64,000 nucleotides of DNA, taken from NCBI GenBank assembly GCA_001465115.1, contig CP013614.1, positions 1,736,001-1,800,000 on the forward strand, written 5' to 3'. How positions within the stretch are numbered: the first letter of the stretch is position 1; each line of letters opens with the position of its first letter. Made by a program: the position numbers and the translations under genes. Source of the DNA: Enterococcus silesiacus (GTDB lineage Bacteria > Bacillota > Bacilli > Lactobacillales > Enterococcaceae). Under the pieces are notes generated by a model. That model had not been told where the DNA came from, searched no databases, and saw only the letters and a program-made list of their open reading frames with translations. Below are positions 25,897 to 34,186 of this stretch, piece by piece.

Positions 25897-27548
25897 TATT
25901 TAATAACCTCCTGAGGGTAAATTGTACTATAGATTTGAAAAGCACCATCTAAATTTTTAACATCAAAACCATTATTTTTTAAGATACGTTCTGCTAAATA
26001 GCTACGTTGTCCACTTTGACAACTAACGATAATTTCTTTATTCTTTGGTAATTCTGATAAATGATCTCTTAATTCATCTAATGGAATATTTTCAGCATGA
26101 GGCAGAGAACCATTATTTTTTAGTTCACTAGAGTTTCTCACATCAAGTAACATGGCGCCATTCTTTATTGCTTCTTTTAATTCATAGTATTGGATATTGT
26201 CAGAAAAACCTTCAACAATATTCGCTGCGGCATAACCGATCATATTAACAGGATCTTTGGCTGAACCAAATGGTGGTGCGTACGTAAATTCCAACTCAGG
26301 TAAATCCATAACGGTCAAACCTGCTTTGATTGCTGTCGCAATGATATCAATGCGTTTATCCACACCATCTTGACCAATCGCTTGGGCTCCGTATATTTTA
26401 CCTGTTACAGGATGGAATAAAAGCTTCATTACGATTGGATGACTACCAGGAAAATACCCTGCATGGCTTTTTGATGTGGTGTGAACTGCTTTATATTCTA
26501 GTTTGCTATTTCGTAATTGACGCTCACTCAAACCTGTACTGGCCGCGGCAAGATCAAATACTCGAACAATTGCTGTGCCGATACTTCCTTTATTTTTACG
26601 AGTAACTCCTGCAATCACATCCGCCACTTGTCTACCCTGACGATTTGCAGGAGATGCAAGTGAGATTAACGCATCTTCTTCTGTGATCTGTTGTTTGACA
26701 ATGATCGCATCGCCAACCGCGTAAATATCAGGATCATTTGTTTGGTAGGCTTCATTTACAACAATCCCACCACGTAAGCCCGTTTTTAAATCAGCGGCAA
26801 CAGCTAGATCACTAGATGGTTTGACACCGATCGATAGCACTGTGAAATCACTTGAAATTGTTTCACCTGAACTTAATTCGATTTTCTTTCCAGCTTCTTT
26901 AAATGCCGTTGCTCCAGCCCCTGTATAGACAGTAATCCCTTTTGCCTTTAATTCTTTTTCAACAAAGGCAGCCATCTCCTCATCTAAAGGTGGTAAGATT
27001 TGCGGCGCTGCTTCTACGATCGTGACAGCAATGCCAAGGTGACTTAAATTCTCTGCCATTTCTAGACCAATAAATCCTGCCCCAATCACAACGGCTTGTT
27101 TTGGTTGGTCATTTTTGACGGCTGCTACGATCTTATCGACGTCTGGAACATTTCGTAAGGTATAAACATTTGTCGCTTCAGCCAGCCCTTCAATTGTTGG
27201 TATCACTGGCTGTGCCCCGGGTGATAGAATCAGTTTATCGTAACTGATTGTGTCCTCTTTCCCATGTGCATTGGTTAAAACTGTTTTATTTTCTCGATCG
27301 ATTTTGACTGCTTCTGTTTCCGAATATACATCAATATTGAATCTTTTTTTCAACTGTTCAGGTGTTTGCAAGATCAACTCTGAACGTTCACTGATTTCTC
27401 CTGATACATAATAAGGCAAGCCGCAGTTTGCAAATGAAACATACGGTCCTTTTTCTAAAACAATGATTTCGATTTCTTCTGATAATCTTCTTAATCTCGT
27501 AGCTGCTGACATTCCACCCGCTACACCGCCAATAATCACTACGCGCAT
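25896..27548 (-). CDS. CoA-disulfide reductase fused to rhodanese (CoADR-RHD)
   Basis: 550 residues. The N-terminal FAD site is VVIIGGVAGGMSAATRLRR. The redox cysteine is in SFANCGLPYY (about 43). The NAD site is AVVIGAGFIGLEMAENL (about 152). YAVGDA precedes the second FAD contact, and a dimer domain follows. A C-terminal rhodanese (about 460-545) has VSCQSGQRS. CoADR-RHD enzymes reduce CoA persulfides and polysulfides with NAD(P)H. The gene is in the CstR operon, matching staphylococcal and enterococcal sulfide operons. Confidence 0.92.
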   Translation of the reverse strand: MRVVIIGGVAGGMSAATRLRRLSEEIEIIVLEKGPYVSFANCGLPYYVSGEISERSELILQTPEQLKKRFNIDVYSETEAVKIDRENKTVLTNAHGKEDTISYDKLILSPGAQPVIPTIEGLAEATNVYTLRNVPDVDKIVAAVKNDQPKQAVVIGAGFIGLEMAENLSHLGIAVTIVEAAPQILPPLDEEMAAFVEKELKAKGITVYTGAGATAFKEAGKKIELSSGETISSDFTVLSIGVKPSSDLAVAADLKTGLRGGIVVNEAYQTNDPDIYAVGDAIIVKQQITEEDALISLASPANRQGRQVADVIAGVTRKNKGSIGTAIVRVFDLAAASTGLSERQLRNSKLEYKAVHTTSKSHAGYFPGSHPIVMKLLFHPVTGKIYGAQAIGQDGVDKRIDIIATAIKAGLTVMDLPELEFTYAPPFGSAKDPVNMIGYAAANIVEGFSDNIQYYELKEAIKNGAMLLDVRNSSELKNNGSLPHAENIPLDELRDHLSELPKNKEIIVSCQSGQRSYLAERILKNNGFDVKNLDGAFQIYSTIYPQEVIK

Positions 27549-27862
27549 TACAATTTCCCTCCTCTAACTGCCCCACGCCAAGCACTCATACCGCCTTTGA
27601 CGTTGATCGCATCGATTCCTTTAGCTTTTAATTTTTTGACTGCTTGCCGACTTCTCATTCCAGATTGACAAATCACATAGACTGGTTGATTTTCTTTTGA
27701 TTGGTAAGTCGAAATTTTACTTAATGGGGTATTTTTAGCGTTTGGGATGTGACCTGACGCAAATTCGGTCTTCTCCCGAACATCAAGAACTATTGGTTTT
27801 GAATCTAGAATTTGTTGAAGTTCAGTTGTACTAATTGAATTTCCTTTTAAAAATGAAAACAT
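27548..27862 (-). CDS. rhodanese-like protein, first gene of the operon
   Basis: 104 residues from the ATG at 27862, preceded by GGAGGAG; longer in-frame starts lie beyond the promoter. One rhodanese domain has VLDVREKTEFASGHI and VICQSGMRSRQA with the active cysteine. It shares the MSAWRGAV ending with the rhodanese at 25591, suggesting duplication. It is the promoter-proximal gene of the persulfide operon. Confidence 0.88.
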   Translation of the reverse strand: MFSFLKGNSISTTELQQILDSKPIVLDVREKTEFASGHIPNAKNTPLSKISTYQSKENQPVYVICQSGMRSRQAVKKLKAKGIDAINVKGGMSAWRGAVRGGKL

Positions 27863-27875
27863 TCGCTCCTCCTTT

Positions 27876-27931
27876 ATACCCATGAGGGTATTTACAAAGA
27901 TTATCATAAACGATTTTACTAACCTTGTAAA
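27876..27931 (-). promoter_or_regulatory. persulfide operon promoter with CstR-type operator
   Basis: On the minus strand the -35 TTTACA (27926-27931) and -10 TATGAT (27903-27908) are 17 bases apart. Downstream lies a perfect palindrome ATACCC-TCAT-GGGTAT (27876-27891). C/G-tract palindromes of this form are operators for CsoR/CstR repressors. Confidence 0.85.
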
Positions 27932-27977
27932 GAGGTTTGTTTTTAAGTCTTCTGGAAATTCTTTCTTACTCAATAAT

Positions 27978-28012
27978 AAAAAGACTACCGACATTTTTAG
28001 CAGTAGTCTTTT
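27978..28012 (-). terminator. terminator downstream of the DUF3021 gene
   Basis: AAAAGACTAC pairs with GTAGTCTTTT (28003-28012) around an A/T-rich loop. It ends the LytTR-DUF3021 transcript on the minus strand. Confidence 0.75.
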
Positions 28013-28022
28013 CCTATTCCAA

Positions 28023-28457
28023 TCAGTGATTGATTTTTTTTAAACTCTGGTTTATTTCTTCTGCAACTTTAAAGGACTGAATCAAAAGCAATAACCAGAC
28101 AACGCTATAACAAATTAGAACGATACTACTTACAGCTGCTAGATAGTGTAAAGAAAAAATACTATACCCCTTCAGGTAACTAATAGAAAAAACGACGATT
28201 AACGTTCCTAAATAACTAAATAGATTTTTCCACCCCTCAGAAAGTTTAGAACGTTGGTCAATGGTCATCGTAAAAGCTGCGGCCATCAAAGCTATTACAA
28301 ATAAATCAAATGGAGTAGTACTTGAAAGTAGTTTACTGAAAGAAAATCCAAACAACTTTATTTGACTCAACAACGGGTGCTCAAAAAGAAAACTTAAAAC
28401 AGTGATTGAGGTAAAAATATAACACGTTGTTGTTAATACTCGAGATATAAATTTCAT
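28023..28457 (-). CDS. DUF3021 membrane protein
   Basis: 144 residues with four membrane helices and little else. It overlaps the LytTR gene by 4 bases, the standard arrangement of LytTR-DUF3021 pairs. In those pairs the membrane protein antagonises the regulator. No enzyme motif is seen. Confidence 0.85.
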   Translation of the reverse strand: MKFISRVLTTTCYIFTSITVLSFLFEHPLLSQIKLFGFSFSKLLSSTTPFDLFVIALMAAAFTMTIDQRSKLSEGWKNLFSYLGTLIVVFSISYLKGYSIFSLHYLAAVSSIVLICYSVVWLLLLIQSFKVAEEINQSLKKINH

Positions 28458-28906
28458 AAGCCCACCTCAAAAGATTTTATTTTTTCTTTTAACGGTTTTA
28501 CATAGTGTCTATTGATAATTAGCTTCTCTTCATTTTTTAAGGACGCTTCAAGTTTCCCATGAAACAACGGTCTGACACTCTCCAGTTTTTCAATGTTTAA
28601 CAGGGTAGATTTACTGATTCTTTGAAAATTCGGTTGTTCTAACAACTGTTCGAGTTCATATAACCGATACGTTGTTTCAAATACTTCTTGAATACTATAA
28701 ATAAATATTTTTTCATCAATTGATTCAAAATAATAAATTTCATTCAATGGAATGTAATAGGTTTTTCCTTCTTTTTTTCCTTGTAATTGAAAATTGAACT
28801 GTTCAATATAACGAGTTAAACGTTTCACAGCATTCATTTTATCATTGTGGCGGATAACAATTTCAATTTCAGTAAGTTCACCAGACTGCTCTACGATCAG
28901 CTTCAC
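28454..28906 (-). CDS. LytTR-family DNA-binding regulator
   Basis: 150 residues. A LytTR domain spans about 50-145 (YIPLNEIYYFESIDEKIFIYS, FQRISKSTLLNIEKLESVRP, LIINRHYVKPLKEKI). There is no receiver domain. It is coupled to DUF3021, so it is probably held inactive at the membrane and controls its own operon. The targets are unknown. Confidence 0.88.
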   Translation of the reverse strand: MKLIVEQSGELTEIEIVIRHNDKMNAVKRLTRYIEQFNFQLQGKKEGKTYYIPLNEIYYFESIDEKIFIYSIQEVFETTYRLYELEQLLEQPNFQRISKSTLLNIEKLESVRPLFHGKLEASLKNEEKLIINRHYVKPLKEKIKSFEVGL

Positions 28907-28921
28907 TTAAATCCCTCCAAA

Positions 28922-30022
28922 CTACGGATTATCCAATTTAATCTCTTTCAAGATCTGATTAAATTTTTCATTTTCCTCATTATGAGGTTGATGGGCGGAC
29001 GAGTCAAACACAAAAATATCCTTTTTAGGTGCTTCTAATTTTTCATAATAGTTTTGGACTAATTTATAGGATGTCACATAATCATATTTTCCCTGTAAGA
29101 TATAGACTGGTACACTAACATTAGCAGCAGTTTTATTTAAATCTTCTGCTAACGTATAGTTGAATAAATGGTTCAATGAACCTTGTACTCCTTTTAGAAA
29201 ATCAATTTTCTCACTAATTGTATATCCTTTAAAAAATAGTAGGTTTTGATAACTTTGCTCTAACATTTTACGACCATCTTTGTGCGCATTTCCTCCACCA
29301 AATTTATTTAGTAATTCTGAGCGAGTCGACATGATATACTCTGTGGAAGGGAAATTAGAGGTCTTGGGTGTTTCATTTTCCAATGCTTGGATTGCTTTGG
29401 TATCTTTGGTTTTATTGGCATTTTCCAACATAAATTCATAGGCTATTTTTTCTGACTCTTTTTGATTAACTACTTGACCGATACCAATGTAGGCTTGATA
29501 GTTTTCTGGTTGTTTTTGAACTGTTTTCATCCCTAAAAAGCTTCCCCAAGAATGACCCATGAGATAAATTTTTTCTTGTCCAAATCGCTCTTTAAGGTAC
29601 TCAGTCACTTCTAATGTATCTTCAACCATTTGATCCAAATCAACTGGATTTTTTTCTAAATCAGTATATGACATTCCAGCTCCTCGTTGATCCCAGTAAC
29701 ACACTGTATACATTTTTTCTAGTTCAGCAAAACTTTCTTTTGACATCGCATACTCTGGATTACCAGGTCCACCGTGTAAAAATAGTAATACTGGATTCTC
29801 TGGATTTTCACCTACGATAAACAATCCTTGTTCCATGCCACCAATCATTACTTTTTTCTTTTCCATCAAAAATTCTTTGCTATTAGAATCCTTATATGGT
29901 GCTAATGATCCTAGTGAATTTACAGATAAAAATAGGACTAGTCCCCCTACTACTATGGTTACAGCCATTGTGCTGCCTGCTAAGATCTTTTTCCAACGCT
30001 TATTTAATAATTTAGTATTCAT
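28922..30022 (-). CDS. alpha/beta hydrolase, membrane-anchored
   Basis: 366 residues. An N-terminal membrane helix (about 13-34) is followed by an alpha/beta hydrolase domain. It has the oxyanion motif FLHGGPG (about 82), the CYWDQRGAG strand and the nucleophile GHSWGS (about 156). A late Asp and His (SSAHQPH) complete the triad. HGGPG and WDQRGAG are typical of proline iminopeptidase-like enzymes. Substrate unknown. It stands alone between the LytTR gene and a long non-coding gap. Confidence 0.85.
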   Translation of the reverse strand: MNTKLLNKRWKKILAGSTMAVTIVVGGLVLFLSVNSLGSLAPYKDSNSKEFLMEKKKVMIGGMEQGLFIVGENPENPVLLFLHGGPGNPEYAMSKESFAELEKMYTVCYWDQRGAGMSYTDLEKNPVDLDQMVEDTLEVTEYLKERFGQEKIYLMGHSWGSFLGMKTVQKQPENYQAYIGIGQVVNQKESEKIAYEFMLENANKTKDTKAIQALENETPKTSNFPSTEYIMSTRSELLNKFGGGNAHKDGRKMLEQSYQNLLFFKGYTISEKIDFLKGVQGSLNHLFNYTLAEDLNKTAANVSVPVYILQGKYDYVTSYKLVQNYYEKLEAPKKDIFVFDSSAHQPHNEENEKFNQILKEIKLDNP

Positions 30023-30510
30023 ATACTCATGCCTCTTTTCTATCTCATTTTTAATAAGATAAGTATTATAATAAACAATTTCTTTGTATTTACTATAGAC
30101 TATCGGCTAACGTGCATTTTTGACAGGTTAAGTTACTTCAACTGACAATTGTTTAGCGTATTTACATCTTTTTGTGCTAATTGTGTTTGTTACTTTGTAT
30201 TTAAGCGATATCCTTTTGAGCAATCATTGAAAACAACTTCAAGATATCGTGAGAATAGATCACCTGTTGTCAGAGTTACGTACCAAAATAAACTCGTTAT
30301 TAAAATAATAAGCTAATGTTGATGATTCATAGTTGGTTTTTCGTTTATTTAATGTAAGATAAAGCAAGATTAGCAACTCAAAAATCCCCAATTTCTATCC
30401 TAAAAAACCTATTTCTTAAGAAAGTCCAATAATTATTAACTTATTTGGCACATTTTTGTAACATTTAACCTCTATACTGAATGTAACACTTAAAGAAAAG
30501 AGGTTATTAG
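30023..30510. other. long intergenic region
   Basis: No gene, relic or strong hairpin is seen. An 11-base direct repeat TGTAACAYTTA occurs at 30457-30467 and 30482-30492, just before the glucosaminidase gene. A TATACT lies between them. It could be a binding site for the response regulator encoded downstream. Confidence 0.35.
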
Positions 30511-31080
30511 ATGAATCAAGGCATTCTAAAAAAACAAAATATTTTACCCTTACTATTGATTCTACTTCTTTCATTTGCTAGTCTTTTCCTTATTTTTAAT
30601 AAAGAAGAACAACCAATCCAAGATGAAGCGACTGCTTACCAGCAGATTTTTATTGATGAAATAGCATCTGAAGCCAAGCTTTTACAAAAACAAACTCATT
30701 TATTTGCCAGTATCACGATTGCTCAAGCGATTTTAGAATCTGACTGGGGTCGTAGTGATTTAGCTGTAGACGCTAAAAATTTATTTGGTATTAAAGGTGC
30801 TTTCAATGAGCAATCTAGCATTATGCCCACAGATGAGTTTATTGATGGTGAACGAATCACGATTGATGATTCTTTTAAAAAATATGAAACGGTCCAAGAA
30901 TCAATGGCCGATCACATAGAATTTTTAAAAGGCGGCACTTATGAAGGCATTAAAACAAGTAAAAATTATCAAGAAGCGGCTGTTGCTTTGCAGAATGGTG
31001 GTTATGCAACTGACCCCGATTACGCTGAAAAACTGATTCAATTGATTGATGAATTTAAACTATACAAGTATGATAAATAA
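30511..31080 (+). CDS. glucosaminidase-type peptidoglycan hydrolase
   Basis: 189 residues. An N-terminal membrane or signal helix (about 11-30) is followed by a glucosaminidase domain. ITIAQAILESDWGRSDLA carries the catalytic Glu, and NLFGIKG and NGGYATDPDYAEKL follow. It cuts glycan strands of the wall, like AtlA or FlgJ-type enzymes. There are no LysM repeats, so it probably stays at the membrane. It heads a run ending in a two-component system. Confidence 0.9.
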   Translation: MNQGILKKQNILPLLLILLLSFASLFLIFNKEEQPIQDEATAYQQIFIDEIASEAKLLQKQTHLFASITIAQAILESDWGRSDLAVDAKNLFGIKGAFNEQSSIMPTDEFIDGERITIDDSFKKYETVQESMADHIEFLKGGTYEGIKTSKNYQEAAVALQNGGYATDPDYAEKLIQLIDEFKLYKYDK

Positions 31081-31144
31081 TCAAAGCATATCAAGAGCTG
31101 TTCTGATCTAATGCTGTTATGCTTGTTGTTGGGAGATTGTTGAT

Positions 31145-31771
31145 ATGGATCATTTTTACTATATTCTAAAAGATAGCGGTAATACTATTTTACGAAACAA
31201 AGGAGCTGCTTTTTTTAAAAGTATTTTTTCTTTTCTATATTTCTTTGTTTTGACCCTTTTGCTCCACGCTTGGATCACTTCAGCTCATTTGAAGAAAATA
31301 GAGGAGCAAAATAGGTTAAAAGAAATTGATTCGCTGGATGCTTTTACTCAATCAAATGCCAGTCAAAATCTAGTGACTTTATTAGAGAGTTTAACCAATG
31401 CCTTACTTATTTTCAGCATTGGTTTGCTTTTATTCGGGATTTTTTATCTTTTTATTTATTTTCAAAGAGCAATCATATTGGATAAAAAAGAACTGATCCT
31501 TAAAAAAATGTTAGGTAGCTCAGCGCTTCAAGTCACAAGTGAGCTTTTTATTGAGCCTTTGTTGCTCATTATACCAAGTAGTCTTCTAGGCTTGACTACA
31601 GCAGAATGTCTCTATACGCTTTTTTTTAAGCTATCTGATTCATGGTTCATAGATATTTTGTTTCACCCAAGCTATTTTGTCCTTTTAGTGGATTTTCCGT
31701 TGATCGGATGTTTTTCACTTTTACTTATAGGTCAATTTTTCTACTTCAAACAAAAAATAACGAATCTTTAA
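31145..31771 (+). CDS. FtsX-like membrane protein, 208 residues
   Basis: Four membrane helices (about 24-45, 88-110, 135-158 and 175-197) with a polar loop after the first. A DKKELILKKMLGSS stretch resembles the coupling motif of FtsX-type permeases. No ATPase is encoded alongside. It is half the length of usual permeases. It ends 14 bases before the response regulator gene and may be its signal partner. Confidence 0.6.
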   Translation: MDHFYYILKDSGNTILRNKGAAFFKSIFSFLYFFVLTLLLHAWITSAHLKKIEEQNRLKEIDSLDAFTQSNASQNLVTLLESLTNALLIFSIGLLLFGIFYLFIYFQRAIILDKKELILKKMLGSSALQVTSELFIEPLLLIIPSSLLGLTTAECLYTLFFKLSDSWFIDILFHPSYFVLLVDFPLIGCFSLLLIGQFFYFKQKITNL

Positions 31772-31785
31772 AAGGAGACTTGGAC

Positions 31786-32430
31786 ATGCATATTTTAGTT
31801 GCCGATGATAGCCCCGAAATGGTACAAATCGTTAGCGCCTATTTAAAAAAGGATGGATTTACAGTCTATACTTCACTGGATGGTGAAGCGGCTTTAGATA
31901 TTTTTTATCAAGAAAAATTAGATTTAGCTATTATTGATTGGATGATGCCTAAAATTGATGGCATTGAGGTCATTAAAACGATCAAAGCCGAAAGCTCATT
32001 AAAGGTCTTGATGCTCACAGCTAAATCAACTGGTGAAGACGAATTTCTTTCTTTATCTAGTGGTGCAGATGACTACATCACCAAACCATTTCATCCACAA
32101 GTGCTATTATTACGTGTCAAAAAATTGCTTGGTTTAACGCGTTCATTATATGTGAGAAACTTATTGATCGATCCAGCTAATTTAAAAGTTTGGAAAGAGG
32201 AACAAGCATTGGATTTAACAAAAAAAGAATTTGATTTGCTGATGATGCTGGTTAAAAATCGTGGCAGTATTTTATCAAGAGAACAATTGTTAGTCGGTGT
32301 TTGGGGCATGGATTATGATGGTGTGGCGCGAACGGTGGACACACATATTAGACGACTTCGTGAAAAAATTGGCGATGAGACCATCACCACCAAAAGAGGA
32401 GTGGGCTATCTCATTGAACAAGAAAACTAG
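31786..32430 (+). CDS. OmpR-family response regulator
   Basis: 214 residues from the ATG at 31786 with AAGGAG. The receiver has DD near residue 7, the phosphoacceptor Asp in IIDWMMPKIDG (about 51) and Lys in YITKPF. The C-terminal winged helix has VWGMDYDGVARTVDTHIRRLREKIG. It forms a two-component pair with the overlapping kinase gene. It may control the glucosaminidase and FtsX-like genes just upstream. Confidence 0.93.
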   Translation: MHILVADDSPEMVQIVSAYLKKDGFTVYTSLDGEAALDIFYQEKLDLAIIDWMMPKIDGIEVIKTIKAESSLKVLMLTAKSTGEDEFLSLSSGADDYITKPFHPQVLLLRVKKLLGLTRSLYVRNLLIDPANLKVWKEEQALDLTKKEFDLLMMLVKNRGSILSREQLLVGVWGMDYDGVARTVDTHIRRLREKIGDETITTKRGVGYLIEQEN

Positions 32431-33820
32431 AAAAATCAGTACGACGCTTACTTTAACCTTTTCTTTGATCATTATTGGTAGCTTTATTGTTATGTTTGTT
32501 TTGAATAGTTTAATTGTGCCTCACTACTATTTTTCAAAAATGGAACATAAGGTTAGCTCTGTTATGACCGATATTCAACATAGCGCCAATTCAGAACAAC
32601 AACTAGCAGCATTAGAAGACAACAATCAAGTCACGATCATCACACGAAGTTTAGAGGGTACCTCACTTGATGATTTTAATGAAGCCTTAAATGTAGAGTT
32701 GAATCGAAAGAAAGTGGCATTAAATCGTTTTTGGGTCACACAAGAAACCTTGGATCAATTACAAAATAATCCTCAGGCTGTTCAACGTAATTTCGACCAA
32801 GGAAAACAAAAATCAAGTTTCTTAGTTGAGATGCGGGTGATTGATCATACTTTTTACTTAGTGGGAGTTTCTACTGTTAATTTTTCAGAAACGGCTAATC
32901 TGATCAATACCTTTAACTTTCTTTCTTTGAGCCTGACATTGGTGCTGATCATTGTGTTGATTTACATTTCTGTTCGAAAAATAACTGATCCTTTAGTTAA
33001 CTTAAAAAAAGTAGCGGAAGAAATCACTGGACTGAGTTTTGTGACAACGGACGATATTCCGGCGAATGAAATTGGTGAGTTAGCCCTTAGCATCAACAAA
33101 ATGAGTTACGCTTTGGCAACATATCAAAAGAACTTACTTGCTAAAAATGAACAACTTAAACAATTTACAGCTGATTTAACTCATGAATTAAAAACACCGA
33201 TTGCTTTAATCAAAGCATATGGTTCTGGTATCGAAGATGATTTAGACGACGGCACGTATCTTGAAGTGATTTTACAACAAACCCAACGATTGAATGATAT
33301 CGTTGATCAAATGCTAGATTATGCAAAATTAGAACAACAACAGCCAATCAATAAAGTCCCGTTGCAATTGTCAGATACTTGGAGACAAACAGTAGCAGAA
33401 CTTCAACCTACGATGGAAAAAGAAGAAATTTTATTGCTAGAAGCAGACACAGATACCCCTCTTTCATTGATTGAAGCAGATTCGATTTTGCTCAAAAGAG
33501 TTTTTGATAATTTATTGACTAACAGTATTAAATACACCACGGACAAAGAGATCCAAGCCAGTTGGCGTGAAACGGAAGAATTTATCGAATTTACGATCAG
33601 TAATCAAACCTCTCTAAATTCAGATTTTGATGTAAATAAGCTTTGGGAAGCCTTTTATGTCCATGAAAAATCACGGAATAAAAACCTTTCTGGCACAGGA
33701 CTTGGTTTATCGATCGTGCAATCAATCATGAATGAACATGGCTTTACGATCGAAACAAGATTGGTGCATACGACCTTGATTTTTGTTTTACATTTTTATA
33801 AAGTTAGCGAACAAGCGTAG
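32414..33820 (+). CDS. sensor histidine kinase
   Basis: 468 residues from a TTG at 32414 (AGAGGAG 11 bases before), overlapping the regulator gene by 17 bases. Two membrane helices (about 10-32 and 165-188) enclose an outer sensor domain. A HAMP region follows. The H box is LTHELKTPIALIKAYGSG (about 258), the N box is DNLLTNSIKYT (about 366) and the G box is GTGLGLSIV. The signal is unknown; wall stress is plausible from the neighbouring hydrolase. Confidence 0.92.
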   Translation: MNKKTRKISTTLTLTFSLIIIGSFIVMFVLNSLIVPHYYFSKMEHKVSSVMTDIQHSANSEQQLAALEDNNQVTIITRSLEGTSLDDFNEALNVELNRKKVALNRFWVTQETLDQLQNNPQAVQRNFDQGKQKSSFLVEMRVIDHTFYLVGVSTVNFSETANLINTFNFLSLSLTLVLIIVLIYISVRKITDPLVNLKKVAEEITGLSFVTTDDIPANEIGELALSINKMSYALATYQKNLLAKNEQLKQFTADLTHELKTPIALIKAYGSGIEDDLDDGTYLEVILQQTQRLNDIVDQMLDYAKLEQQQPINKVPLQLSDTWRQTVAELQPTMEKEEILLLEADTDTPLSLIEADSILLKRVFDNLLTNSIKYTTDKEIQASWRETEEFIEFTISNQTSLNSDFDVNKLWEAFYVHEKSRNKNLSGTGLGLSIVQSIMNEHGFTIETRLVHTTLIFVLHFYKVSEQA

Positions 33821-33840
33821 CAATTTACGCTTGTTTTTTT
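33810..33840 (+). terminator. terminator of the two-component operon
   Basis: AACAAGCGTA (33810-33819) pairs with TACGCTTGTT (33826-33835) followed by T. The stem includes the kinase stop codon. Confidence 0.85.
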
Positions 33841-33889
33841 ATGTTTGATTTTGGCATTTTTCTGTAACATTGGGTTGATAAACTTTGGT

Positions 33890-34180
33890 TATGTTATTGA
33901 GTTGGGTGAGTCCGCTTAGCTCTTGTATTATCTAGCTTCGCAGGCTTGCTCCTCGGAAAAAAGATGAACTATGCTTGAGGCAAAGAACGCCTCTGTCATA
34001 CTTCCCTATTTTTCTGTCGGAGCAGAATGAGCCTGCTCAGCTTTTAATGTTATCTGGCTTCATGAGCCAGCATCTCGGAAAAAAGATAAAATCTGGATGT
34101 TACAAAAAACGTCACAGTCAGATTTCCCTATTTTTCGTCGATGCTAAATGGCTCATTCAGCTTTTAAATTAGGAGGAATG
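33890..34180 (+). repeat. two tandem hairpin leader units upstream of the glycosidase lipoprotein
   Basis: Unit 1 (about 33925-34050) begins TTATCTAGCTTCGCAGGC, contains GAGGC-AAAGAAC-GCCTC (33977-33993) and ends CTGCTCAGCTTTTAATG. Unit 2 (about 34050-34170) begins TTATCTGGCTTC, contains TGTTAC-AAAAAAC-GTCACA (34098-34116) and ends CAGCTTTTAAATTAGGAGG, which supplies the ribosome site. Confidence 0.8.
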
Positions 34181-34186
34181 TAATAC

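Noticed and set aside
30457..30492. OmpR-type operator before the glucosaminidase gene
   Set aside because: The TGTAACAYTTA repeat has a 25-base period, longer than the usual 10-11 bases, so it is kept only as a weak note.
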